64,000 nt of DNA from Klebsiella sp. WP3-W18-ESBL-02 (GTDB lineage Bacteria > Pseudomonadota > Gammaproteobacteria > Enterobacterales > Enterobacteriaceae), in contig NZ_AP021973.1 in NCBI RefSeq assembly GCF_014168815.1, positions 62,001-126,000 of the forward strand, in the 5' to 3' direction. This document shows, one piece after another, positions 26,761 to 35,271 of this stretch. Every line of letters starts with the position of its first letter. The first letter of the stretch is position 1. The notes under the pieces are model-generated. The model was not told the DNA's origin. It worked only from the letters and a program-made list of their open reading frames with translations, and made no database searches. A program made the translations under genes and the position numbers.

Positions 26761-27174
26761 ATGAAAAACCTCATTAATGATGTTGCGACTGAAGCACGGG
26801 CATTACTGAACGGTATCCTCGCTGACTGTGATACCGATGACACAACGGGCACATGCCTATTTGCCAGTCTGCTATTAGCTCGTCTGGCACATAGCAAAGG
26901 GTTATCAGCTGTGATTAGAGGTGGCGATGGGAAATCTGACGGCGGGTTATTCACTATGTATGGCGGGTTCGGTCATTACTGGTGTGAGATCTCCAACAAC
27001 GATGAATTCCATATTGTTGATATATCGGCAGATCAATTTGGCTTCGAAGGAGTTATCGTTAAGAACATCAAAGAGGTAGAAGGCTGGCCACGTTACATCC
27101 CTGGAAACCAGGATGTCGTAAATGCTGGAGTTGAGGAGCCGGTAAGTGTCAAGGTAGTTGGCACCCCCGGTTGA
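26761..27174 (+). CDS. Transglutaminase-like (papain-fold) protein, 3' end replaced by IS
   Basis: A Cys-His-Asp triad is visible: TGTCLFASLLLARL (Cys), GFGHYWCEIS (His) and FHIVDISADQFG (Asp). That is the layout of transglutaminase-like or arylamine acetyltransferase-like cysteine enzymes. The native reading reaches 27146; the last nine codons and the stop at 27172-27174 lie inside IS copy B, so the natural C-terminus may be lost. It is the only gene between the inverted IS copies. Confidence 0.65.
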   Translation: MKNLINDVATEARALLNGILADCDTDDTTGTCLFASLLLARLAHSKGLSAVIRGGDGKSDGGLFTMYGGFGHYWCEISNNDEFHIVDISADQFGFEGVIVKNIKEVEGWPRYIPGNQDVVNAGVEEPVSVKVVGTPG

Positions 27175-27175
27175 T

Positions 27176-28171
27176 TTAGGCTGCCTGTTTTTCCCGTTCT
27201 GGATTCAGCATTACCTTGCCTACCGGATGCCAGTTTCGTGTTCTGCCAGACCAGCGTTCAGGCCGTTCCGCTTTTGCCTTTTTGTACACCTCATCCCGAT
27301 TTTTCAGCAACACACCGTCTTCTCCACGATGTCGCTGACCCGGCGTCACATACCTGATGCCGCTATGTCTGTGCATTTCGTTATACCACTGAGCAAAAAC
27401 CTCTATCCATTCACGCGCCTCCTCCAGCTTGCCGAACCCTGATGACGGCCACTGCGGGACATATTTCAGTGTCCGGAACAGCGACTCCACATACGCATTA
27501 TCGTTACTCACTCCCGGCCGGCTGTGAGAGGGGGTTATCGCCAGCTCGTGTAGCTTCATTTGCAACGTCTGTGACTTCATCGCCGCGCCGTTGTCCGCAT
27601 GCAGTACCGGCGGGTTTTGCCAGCATCCTTCCCGAAGGACCGTGCGTTGTATCAGGGCTGCCGCCTGCTCACCACTTTCAGTTTCATGCACTTCATATCC
27701 CACGATTTTTCGGCTGTAGAGGTCTTCCACCAGATACAGGTAAAACCAGCGCCCCTTTACGGTTGACGGAACCCATGTAATGTCCCATGTCCACACCTCA
27801 TTCGGCCCGCTGGCCTGCCAACTCGTAGCCGGGGTGACTTTCTGCGCTGCCCGTTGCCGTCCCCGGCGATGCACCTCTCCATGACGACGCAGTACCCGGT
27901 AAAAGGTTGACTCGCTTGCCAGATAAATCCCCTTATCCGCCAACGCCGGTACGATTTGTGACGGGGGGAGGCTGGCGTAGTCTGGCTGATGGCACACTGC
28001 CAGTATCTGTTGCTCTTCTTGCTCACTTAACTGGTTCACCGGGGAGGGCCTGACCGTGCTGACACGCTTGTCTTCCCACGACGTTTGCCAGCGTCGCCAC
28101 GTCCGTTCACTTAATCCCGCTTCCGTCAGCGCTATTGACAGCCGAGCTCCTGACGCCATCGCGTCCCGCAC
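27176..28171 (-). CDS. IS3-family OrfB (copy B)
   Basis: Same protein as copy A OrfB, with full DDE motif set (331 aa). Confidence 0.92.
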   Translation of the reverse strand: MRDAMASGARLSIALTEAGLSERTWRRWQTSWEDKRVSTVRPSPVNQLSEQEEQQILAVCHQPDYASLPPSQIVPALADKGIYLASESTFYRVLRRHGEVHRRGRQRAAQKVTPATSWQASGPNEVWTWDITWVPSTVKGRWFYLYLVEDLYSRKIVGYEVHETESGEQAAALIQRTVLREGCWQNPPVLHADNGAAMKSQTLQMKLHELAITPSHSRPGVSNDNAYVESLFRTLKYVPQWPSSGFGKLEEAREWIEVFAQWYNEMHRHSGIRYVTPGQRHRGEDGVLLKNRDEVYKKAKAERPERWSGRTRNWHPVGKVMLNPEREKQAA

Positions 28172-28206
28172 GTAACCGATAAGTGCCTGCCGCTCTGTTC
28201 CGGGCG

Positions 28207-28710
28207 TCAGTCGTCCTCGTCGGTTTCCCCGTAAAAATCCCGCAACTGCTTTCGCAGCACCAGTATCGCTGCCGCCTCCGCCAGCGCCTTTTCCTTACGA
28301 AGCAGTTCGCGTTTTAGTTGTTTAACTTCTTTCTGGCTTTGTTTGAGCGCCGCTTTGTCAGTGGGCGAAGACACCTGCAAAAAGCCTTGTTTCCACTGAC
28401 TAATCTGTTCCAGGTAAAGCCCTTTTTTACGGCAGTATTGCGCGAGTTCTGTTTCGCTGAGTGTAGCTGTTTCGATAATCACAGCCAGCCGGGCTTCGGC
28501 TGACCATTGGTCTGTAGTTTTGTTTGCACCCGGCACCGGTATTCCCTCTGCTTTCGCCTTGTTACGCCAGTAATAAAGGGTAGCTTCCGATATCCCTTCC
28601 ATCTGCGCAACTGCGGTGACGGTCATGTTGTAAGGCGGTAGTAATTTAGCCAGTGCAGCCGATTTACGTTCTGGTGAAATTCGTTTCACGATCTGTTCCC
28701 ATCTTGTCAT
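28207..28710 (-). CDS. IS3-family OrfA (copy B)
   Basis: Same protein as copy A OrfA, start at the mirrored ATG (28710). Confidence 0.88.
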   Translation of the reverse strand: MTRWEQIVKRISPERKSAALAKLLPPYNMTVTAVAQMEGISEATLYYWRNKAKAEGIPVPGANKTTDQWSAEARLAVIIETATLSETELAQYCRKKGLYLEQISQWKQGFLQVSSPTDKAALKQSQKEVKQLKRELLRKEKALAEAAAILVLRKQLRDFYGETDEDD

Positions 28711-28763
28711 TAGTATTTTCGATGGGGGTGACAACTATCCTGACAGAGGGGGGGGTAATTCCG

Positions 28764-29864
28764 ATGAAATATCAATTTTTAACTAAAATCATTATTCCCC
28801 TGCTAGTGGGATTTGCTTTTTCTACCTCAGTTCTTGCGGATGAGGGTAACACCCCAACGTCTCAATCCCCTCAGACCACCAGTGACGACCTCGCTGGTGG
28901 TCAGGCATTTCTGAATGGAAAAGAGGAAGGTTGGTTCTGGCGTAAATCGCCACCTGAGCCAGTGAAGAAAAAGCCAGTGAAGTTACCTCCTCCGCCGACT
29001 TTACCGCCTCAAGAAACGCCTAAACAGGTTGCTCAAACACCTATGGAGTCGACTCCAGAACCTGCCGCAACTGAAAAGCCCGGCCCGGCTCCGTTCACCG
29101 TAGCCTGGTTTAATGAAAACATTCAGAAACTACGCAACCAGGCCATCGACAATCCTACCCAAGAAAACGTTAGGGCATATTTTCTGGCCCAACGCATTAT
29201 GCTGGATAAAGCCAGCCGCTTTACTGATATGGCTAGGTTGGTTACTTCTACCGACCCCCTCATAGATGAGAATAGCCGCCGCTCAACCTCAACATTTGGG
29301 GCAATGGATCAATCGAATGAAGCTGAAAACAATTCGAGAACGGTCATAAAAGACGTAGCGACAAAAGCAGGATTGTTTTTCTTCTTCCGTGGGGAAAACT
29401 GCTCCATATGCGTAAAGCAAGCTTCTGTTATGAATACGTTTAGTTTCATGACAGACATGAAGGTCATCCCAATTTCACTTGATGGTAAACCTCTTCCAGG
29501 GAATATTTACCCGGACTGGAGGCCTGATTCTGGCCAGGCATCAAAGCTCCAAATATCAAACGCACCTGCGATAGCTCTGGCAATCCCGCCATCTACAACA
29601 CGCATTGTCTCATTTGGGCCTATCAGTGCAGACCAGTTAATTTCAAGAACAGTCCTTATTGCCCACGATGCAGGGATCATTTCTGACCAGCAATATAAGA
29701 GCACCTTGCCATATAACGATACCGGCTATATCGACTCAAACATTCTGAATGACATGCCTAAAGACCTAACTCAACAACCTGATGAGTTTATCAAATATAT
29801 ACAAGCTAAAGCTGGCTACGGTTCGACACCTAACCCAAATGCTAATAACCCGGGGGAAAAATGA
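28764..29864 (+). CDS. traF: TraF-like pilus assembly/thioredoxin-fold protein
   Basis: 366 aa, with a signal peptide (IIIPLLVGFAFSTSVLADEG), the TraF-typical GWFWRKSPPEPV just after it, a Pro-rich linker, and a C-terminal thioredoxin-like domain with FFFRGENCSICVKQASVM (CXXC) and SNAPAIALAIPP (cis-Pro region). It is longer than F TraF (247 aa) because of the linker. In F-type systems TraF is a periplasmic pilus-assembly protein acting with TraH and TraW. Start ATG 28764 is 18 bp from IS copy B with a run of eight G as ribosome binding site; a longer reading into the IS is an artefact. Stop overlaps traH (ATGA). Confidence 0.85.
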   Translation: MKYQFLTKIIIPLLVGFAFSTSVLADEGNTPTSQSPQTTSDDLAGGQAFLNGKEEGWFWRKSPPEPVKKKPVKLPPPPTLPPQETPKQVAQTPMESTPEPAATEKPGPAPFTVAWFNENIQKLRNQAIDNPTQENVRAYFLAQRIMLDKASRFTDMARLVTSTDPLIDENSRRSTSTFGAMDQSNEAENNSRTVIKDVATKAGLFFFFRGENCSICVKQASVMNTFSFMTDMKVIPISLDGKPLPGNIYPDWRPDSGQASKLQISNAPAIALAIPPSTTRIVSFGPISADQLISRTVLIAHDAGIISDQQYKSTLPYNDTGYIDSNILNDMPKDLTQQPDEFIKYIQAKAGYGSTPNPNANNPGEK

Positions 29865-31303
29865 AGATTTCGCGCAACTATAATATAAAGAATGTATTCC
29901 GTAGAAACATTCTTGCAATTTCTATCTGCCTCTCCGGGTTGACAGCTTTTCAATGCGAGGCCACCAGCATTAGTACTCAGCTAGACAGTATGTTCGGCTC
30001 TATGTCGAATGTTACAGCTCCCGGTGATTATCAGAGCGTTACACGTGATGGATATACCGGTGGCGGATTTGTTCTACGTAATAAGCTCCGTACATTGACA
30101 CCTATTAGTATTAGTCTCCCTTCTGCGTCGGGAGGATGTGGAGGGATAGACCTTTTCGGCGGGTCATTCTCGTTCATCAACGCTGATCAGTTCGTCCAGA
30201 TGCTACGTAATATTGCTTCTAATGCTGCCGGTCTAGCTTTCCAGTTGGCCCTGAACGCTATGGATGCCGTTCTGGATAATGCTATTTCGAAAATGCAGGC
30301 AATCATCCAGCAGATGAACGATCTGACCGCAAATTCGTGTCAGTTAGCGAAGGGGTTGTTAGTCGACACTGCCTCTGCATTTGGTGACAGTGCAAAGGCT
30401 GCTGTATCTTCTCAGCTGTCCTCTGATGGCCTCTCAGACCAATTTAAAGCCATGTGGGGCAATATGGGTGGTGGTAAAGCACCCGACGTACAAAAACAAG
30501 AGGCAGGGAAAAGAAAGGCATGTGACGATTACGGTAACATTGTGTGGTGTTTGCTCCAGAATGGTAGCTTTAGTAATCAATTCATCGGCTCCGAAGATGA
30601 GCAAAAAGAACTTATTATGTCTATGACCGGCACCATCATCGTCGGTAGCCAGTTGGGTACAGATAAAGATGGGTCAGCTAAAAAGAGTGTGGTTAGGATT
30701 GCTCCACTCGCAACTTCAAATGTCCTGGATTCTTTTATAAATGGTGATGATAGTTTCGATTTCTGGTCTTGTTCAGGTCAGACTAGTACTTGTGAGAATC
30801 CCAAAAAACAGACCAAAATAATTAAAGGTCTCGCTGCCAATATCACACTCTTCTTTATCGATAACGGATATTTGAGCTCGGCCAGAACTGGTTCAAACCC
30901 TGGGGATGCTAAATTACGGCAAGCAAACTACTACAACGTAGCTGGTGCTACCAGTAAAGCGACTCAAATTGCACGTCATGATTTAGCCGCATCTTATTCC
31001 TATATACGTGAACTATCTCCTGTCATAGCCTATTCAGCTGCTTATAACTACCTCAGCGAAATGCTTACGGCTGCTGCGACCGGCGCACGGCTCCAGCAGG
31101 AAAATGATAAATCGGCGTCAGTTTATTATAAGGATGCTGGAGAGCTAATCGAAAAGGCAAGGCAAAATCTGTATGTCTCCTATAACGCCATGATATCCCG
31201 TTATGGTGGCGAGGCCCGTATACCTGAATCATTCAGCAACTATATGACAACGCTTCCGCAGGTTCATTATGAATCTGAAGGTTCTCTTGATGGCTCGCTC
31301 TAA
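29861..31303 (+). CDS. traH: TraH-like conjugative pilus assembly protein
   Basis: 480 aa with an N-terminal signal region (NILAISICLSGLTAFQCEA) and TraH landmarks: LDSMFGSMSNVTAPGDYQS, GYTGGGFVLRNKL, SGGCGGIDLFGGSFSFI, then QLAKGLLVD and a periplasmic C-terminal helical region. F TraH is 458 aa and periplasmic/outer-membrane associated. Overlaps traF by 4 bp and precedes traG by 14 bp: one operon. Confidence 0.93.
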   Translation: MKISRNYNIKNVFRRNILAISICLSGLTAFQCEATSISTQLDSMFGSMSNVTAPGDYQSVTRDGYTGGGFVLRNKLRTLTPISISLPSASGGCGGIDLFGGSFSFINADQFVQMLRNIASNAAGLAFQLALNAMDAVLDNAISKMQAIIQQMNDLTANSCQLAKGLLVDTASAFGDSAKAAVSSQLSSDGLSDQFKAMWGNMGGGKAPDVQKQEAGKRKACDDYGNIVWCLLQNGSFSNQFIGSEDEQKELIMSMTGTIIVGSQLGTDKDGSAKKSVVRIAPLATSNVLDSFINGDDSFDFWSCSGQTSTCENPKKQTKIIKGLAANITLFFIDNGYLSSARTGSNPGDAKLRQANYYNVAGATSKATQIARHDLAASYSYIRELSPVIAYSAAYNYLSEMLTAAATGARLQQENDKSASVYYKDAGELIEKARQNLYVSYNAMISRYGGEARIPESFSNYMTTLPQVHYESEGSLDGSL

Positions 31304-31317
31304 CAAGGTAACTTAAT

Positions 31318-34300
31318 ATGAGTGAATGGAACGTATATACTGTTGGCAACATTGAATTTATTTATAATATATTCAATTCCGTTGCCATGTTATTGAATGA
31401 TGGCACTTACGGATCCTTGTTTAGGATTTCAGCACTCATTGGTGTAATTTGTGTCGTGCTTGCTGCTGCTATATCAGCCGGGAAATCATTATCCCTTTCT
31501 CATATGTGTGTGGCCGTCGTGATGTATTACCTGTTTTTCAGTGTATCGATGCGCACCAACATTGAAGATGTTACAACGGGTAAGTTTCGTGCTGTTGATA
31601 ATGTACCAGCGGGATTAGCCGTTGCCGCATCTGTACTGTCTACTGTTGGGTATGCAACTACCGAGAAGATGGAGCAGGCATTTTCTGTCCCAAGCATGAC
31701 TGAGTATGGGTCTCTGGATCCCCTTTTCACTCTGGCCACTTTATACGACACATTGAAAACGCCAATGCGCTGGACGGGTCAAACTGGTGCTTACGGTGAT
31801 CTGGACGCAAGCGTTTCAAACTATGTGAAGAACTGCGTAGGCAACGATATTATTCGTGGGTCTAAAACCTTTGCTTCAATGTATCGCTCTAATCAAGGTG
31901 TATCAGGGCTAGCCTCGAACGATTCCTTCCAGCGGGTTGTTATTTACGACAATGTACGTAGCGGCTGGTCTACCAGTACTGAAGAATCTTCAAATGGGGG
32001 CTCACTTTATACCTGTTCTGACGCGTACACGAAACTTAAAGGACTCGCTACCCAGAACGCTTCTAGCCTGGACTCAGCTTTTGCCAGCTCTTATACCGCA
32101 TCCGGGCGCACTTGCGGTGGTGCGCCATGCTCAGGTTCAGGAAAAGCCCAGGAAGTACTGAATTTCTTCAACATAAGTGGCACTGATATTCGTGATTTCC
32201 AATTGATGTTGGTCATGTACCCTCATTTCAGGGAACTGCCAATGTACGGACTCGAAAGCTCATTTCGTGGTACTGCTGCTGTAACTCGCGCCCAAACCAT
32301 GACTCAACAGGCATTCCAATGGTCTTCTTCTGGTTCATCATTCTTGAGCTGGATGGGTTCATTTATGCCGATTTTCCAGGGAATAATATACGCACTCGCA
32401 CCATTTATGGCCTTCCTTTTCGGTCTGGGTATTATGGGTTTGCGACTGGTGATGAAGTACTTCCTCGTTATCATCTGGACATGGACTTGGCTTCCCCTCG
32501 CAGCGGTCGTCAACATGTATGTGTTAAACAGTATCCGTGATACGTCAAGCCAAATTCTTGTCAGTTCGGGTTCTGGCGGACTTAGCTTTGCTCAGCTTTA
32601 TCAGCTCCTGTTTGAGACTCAAAAAAGTATAGGTCTTGCTGGTAATTTATACGCGATGATCCCGGCCCTGGGTGGATTCATTGTCTGGGGCAGTTCTGTT
32701 GCCTTTAACTCTCTTGCAAGCTCAGCAGCAGCACCTTCAGCTGCCGATACTAAAACTCTCGCACCTGATGTCACCAACGCTCCTGCGATAAACAGTCGTG
32801 GTTCCGATGTTGAATTTAACCCAACACAAGGAACTATCATGGGTGGGTCTTCTGGCACTCTCCCTGCCATTGACATGAAAAAGGTCGCTACTCACAACCT
32901 GTCCAGCGCTAAGCAAGAACTAGATTCAGCATCCAGTTCCTTGACTGCCCAATCTGGAGCAATGATTAGCCAGGTGGCCAGTAACATGAATTCTGGTGGA
33001 CATTCGCAAGTTTATAGTGACGCTTCCAATGCAGCATTTGCCAGCCTGAGCAGCTCAGATCGTGCCCTTGTCAGTTCTGTGGCTAAAGAACAAGGTATTT
33101 CTGATATGCAGGCGCTTGTCTCTATCGCCAAAGGTGATGTGAGTGTCGGTGGCGGTGCGGGAAGTTCAAGTGCTGGTGTTGGTGTTAAAGGTGGAATGTC
33201 ACGTTCAGAGGCAGAAAGCAGTGGCCTGAGTAATGACAACAGTGCTAAGTACGGTTCTACAGACAGCGCCTCGTCGCACAAAATAGACAGTGCGACCCAG
33301 TCACGCATCGTCAATACCGCAGCAAGTGCGATGTACCAGTCCTTATCGCAAGAAGGTGAGAGTTCTCAATCGACTCGTTCTTTTGCTGAGGCAAATCAAA
33401 GAATGCAGTCCGCACAAAAGAACTTCCAGGAAGCAAACTCCTTCGTTTCAAGTACCTCAATGGGCCAGACAATGAATGCTGCGCAACTTGCTACAGCCAT
33501 TGGTCGTAATCATGATGCACAAGCAACATTGACTCAAACCCTCGCGGCGCACCCGGAACTGTCCAGCAAAATCGCCGGTGATGCAGCGAGCCTGACCTCT
33601 TTAGGTATGACTCACGAAGACGCGCATACCTTTGCTCAATTCAAAGCAGCCAGTGAACTTGGTGTTGCCGGTGCAGTAGCTGCCAAAGCCGGGTTCATTA
33701 ACGCTGATTCCAGCCCAGTACTGACGACAACTGCATCTGAGCAATACCGTGGCGTGAGTGGTGGAGCTGAAAGCGCTGGTGGCCGCGCAGTTGCTGGTGC
33801 AGCGGACGTTGGCAACTCCGTTAATGCAGTAACAGGCCGATCTTACGGAGCGCTTGGTGAAGCACATGCGTCATCGTCTGATGGTTATGGGCAAGGCCAG
33901 GTTAATACTGTCGGGGGACAGAATAGCGGTGCAGTTGAGCAAATTCACAAGGGAAATGAGGGTGAAGTCATGACGAAAGCGGGTAACACCGCCGCAAATG
34001 ATTTCGAAAACAACCACTATAATCTTGGCGGTATTACTGGCGATTTTAATAAACTCGTTTCTCATGTCAGTAATGCGTTCAAAGAAAGCCCGGTATATGA
34101 ACAGGTACATGATCAGGCCAGAACCATCGCTGGGGAAATTCCGCTTGGTGGAGATGCAAACCGCGAAGCGGCGCGAGATTCTATTGTGAACTACTACGCC
34201 ATGACTAAAGCTGGAGCGTCTGAGCAACAACTTTCCCAGGCCCGCAGTGACATGATGGCACGTATTCAACTCGCGACGGGTGGTCAAAATGACAATGGAA

Positions 34301-34836
34301 CGGTTATGGGCGGAAATACTGCTCTTGCCCGTGGTATTGCAGCCCGTATTGATAATGCCGGTTTAGACCGTTCAGCCAATGATGGCTCCATTATTCAACA
34401 GGCTACTACTGCACTGAATACCGATCGCCAAACCCACGAATACAACACCGGTGGCATGGCCAACAACCTTGGAGGGATGCATCAGGCATCAAATGGAGGT
34501 TCTGCTGTGGGTGATGGCGTCCCTTACGCGATGGGAACCCACAACCAGGGATACGGCGAGGCTGAGACAATGACCGTTAATGCCCAAGGTGCTGAAGGTC
34601 ATAATGGTTTAAACCAGAACTCAAACTATGGTGGGTCTGAGACAACAAACATTAATACCCAAGGCGCTGGTGGTCATAGTGATTCAAATAACGGAGGTAC
34701 AATGTTCAGTGATCCGCCACCTGCACGTGCAACCCAGTCGCATCAGGAGTATGTACCTGTGCATCCACGTAATAAAGAGAACAATGGAGGTCATAGTGGT
34801 GGAAATGACGACATGATAATTTCATCGAGTAAGTGA
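31318..34836 (+). CDS. traG: TraG-like mating-pair stabilisation protein, 1,172 aa
   Basis: N-terminal multi-pass membrane part: helices near residues 38-55, 60-75, and a cluster at about 350-470 (IIYALAPFMAFLFGLGIMGL, YFLVIIWTWTWLPLAAVVNM). The large C-terminal part (about 500-1172) is Ser/Gly/Ala-rich, helical then low-complexity, as in TraG proteins where it reaches the periplasm or recipient. F TraG is 938 aa; this one has an extended tail with imperfect ~24-residue repeats (ETMTVNAQGAEGHNG / ETTNINTQGAGGHSD). Functions in pilus assembly, mating-pair stability and entry exclusion in F. Confidence 0.92.
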   Translation: MSEWNVYTVGNIEFIYNIFNSVAMLLNDGTYGSLFRISALIGVICVVLAAAISAGKSLSLSHMCVAVVMYYLFFSVSMRTNIEDVTTGKFRAVDNVPAGLAVAASVLSTVGYATTEKMEQAFSVPSMTEYGSLDPLFTLATLYDTLKTPMRWTGQTGAYGDLDASVSNYVKNCVGNDIIRGSKTFASMYRSNQGVSGLASNDSFQRVVIYDNVRSGWSTSTEESSNGGSLYTCSDAYTKLKGLATQNASSLDSAFASSYTASGRTCGGAPCSGSGKAQEVLNFFNISGTDIRDFQLMLVMYPHFRELPMYGLESSFRGTAAVTRAQTMTQQAFQWSSSGSSFLSWMGSFMPIFQGIIYALAPFMAFLFGLGIMGLRLVMKYFLVIIWTWTWLPLAAVVNMYVLNSIRDTSSQILVSSGSGGLSFAQLYQLLFETQKSIGLAGNLYAMIPALGGFIVWGSSVAFNSLASSAAAPSAADTKTLAPDVTNAPAINSRGSDVEFNPTQGTIMGGSSGTLPAIDMKKVATHNLSSAKQELDSASSSLTAQSGAMISQVASNMNSGGHSQVYSDASNAAFASLSSSDRALVSSVAKEQGISDMQALVSIAKGDVSVGGGAGSSSAGVGVKGGMSRSEAESSGLSNDNSAKYGSTDSASSHKIDSATQSRIVNTAASAMYQSLSQEGESSQSTRSFAEANQRMQSAQKNFQEANSFVSSTSMGQTMNAAQLATAIGRNHDAQATLTQTLAAHPELSSKIAGDAASLTSLGMTHEDAHTFAQFKAASELGVAGAVAAKAGFINADSSPVLTTTASEQYRGVSGGAESAGGRAVAGAADVGNSVNAVTGRSYGALGEAHASSSDGYGQGQVNTVGGQNSGAVEQIHKGNEGEVMTKAGNTAANDFENNHYNLGGITGDFNKLVSHVSNAFKESPVYEQVHDQARTIAGEIPLGGDANREAARDSIVNYYAMTKAGASEQQLSQARSDMMARIQLATGGQNDNGTVMGGNTALARGIAARIDNAGLDRSANDGSIIQQATTALNTDRQTHEYNTGGMANNLGGMHQASNGGSAVGDGVPYAMGTHNQGYGEAETMTVNAQGAEGHNGLNQNSNYGGSETTNINTQGAGGHSDSNNGGTMFSDPPPARATQSHQEYVPVHPRNKENNGGHSGGNDDMIISSSK

Positions 34837-34847
34837 TTCGCAATAAA

Positions 34848-34872
34848 GCCCTGCAATCTTGCAGGGCTCTTA
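34848..34872 (+). terminator. Terminator after traG
   Basis: GCCCTGCA, loop ATCT, TGCAGGGC, then TCTTAT. Strong 8-bp stem, short T-run; probably works for the converging reverse gene too. Confidence 0.7.
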
Positions 34873-35067
34873 TGTGGTCACGAACATGTATACGACAGGA
34901 AGGCTCAGTAAAGAATAGAGCAGAATATAAAACTCCCACATACGCTCACATTTGCTCTTGAACGTTCTGCCATTTTTTCCACGTCCCCTCTTACCATTTC
35001 CACCACCATAATCTGAATCGCTTGGCCCCGATAATGGGATAAGGCCAGTAATACCAAACATGTCCAT
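34870..35067 (-). CDS. Small membrane protein between traG and traN, 65 aa
   Basis: Reads against the tra operon. The start at 35067 has an excellent ribosome binding site (GGAGG, 6 bp away). N-terminal half Gly/Lys-rich (GGGNGKRGRGKNGRTFKSK) and a C-terminal hydrophobic helix (FYILLYSLLSLPVVYMFV). Such a placement resembles small entry- or surface-exclusion or pilus modulators, but no homology is recognised. Confidence 0.6.
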   Translation of the reverse strand: MDMFGITGLIPLSGPSDSDYGGGNGKRGRGKNGRTFKSKCERMWEFYILLYSLLSLPVVYMFVTT

Positions 35068-35271
35068 AAGTACCTCCAGTCGGTAATATTCAAGACGCTG
35101 AAAACACCCTCGTTTTGCCGTCCTTCTTTATTGTCTGAAACCAGTCTGTTTAATACGCTGCCTGCTTAATCCTTCATTTTAGTAGCTTCGCATAGAAATG
35201 CTGGCTGACGAAATTTAGTTACCGAGATCTCTGATTTCATAATCAGTAACCACGACAAAGGTGATCATAGA

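Larger units (their letters stand above)
27147..28745 (-). mobile_element. IS3-family insertion sequence, copy B (1,599 bp, inverted)
   Basis: Inverted, apparently identical copy of 24993-26591. In the IS's own orientation it has the same short flanks as copy A: CCCCCTC before and CTTACCG after. Its outer end lies 18 bp upstream of the traF start. Confidence 0.92.

Noticed and set aside
28653..28763. Longer start for traF inside the IS
   Set aside because: The extra N-terminus is IS sequence in an opposite-strand gene; the ATG at 28764 precedes a proper signal peptide.
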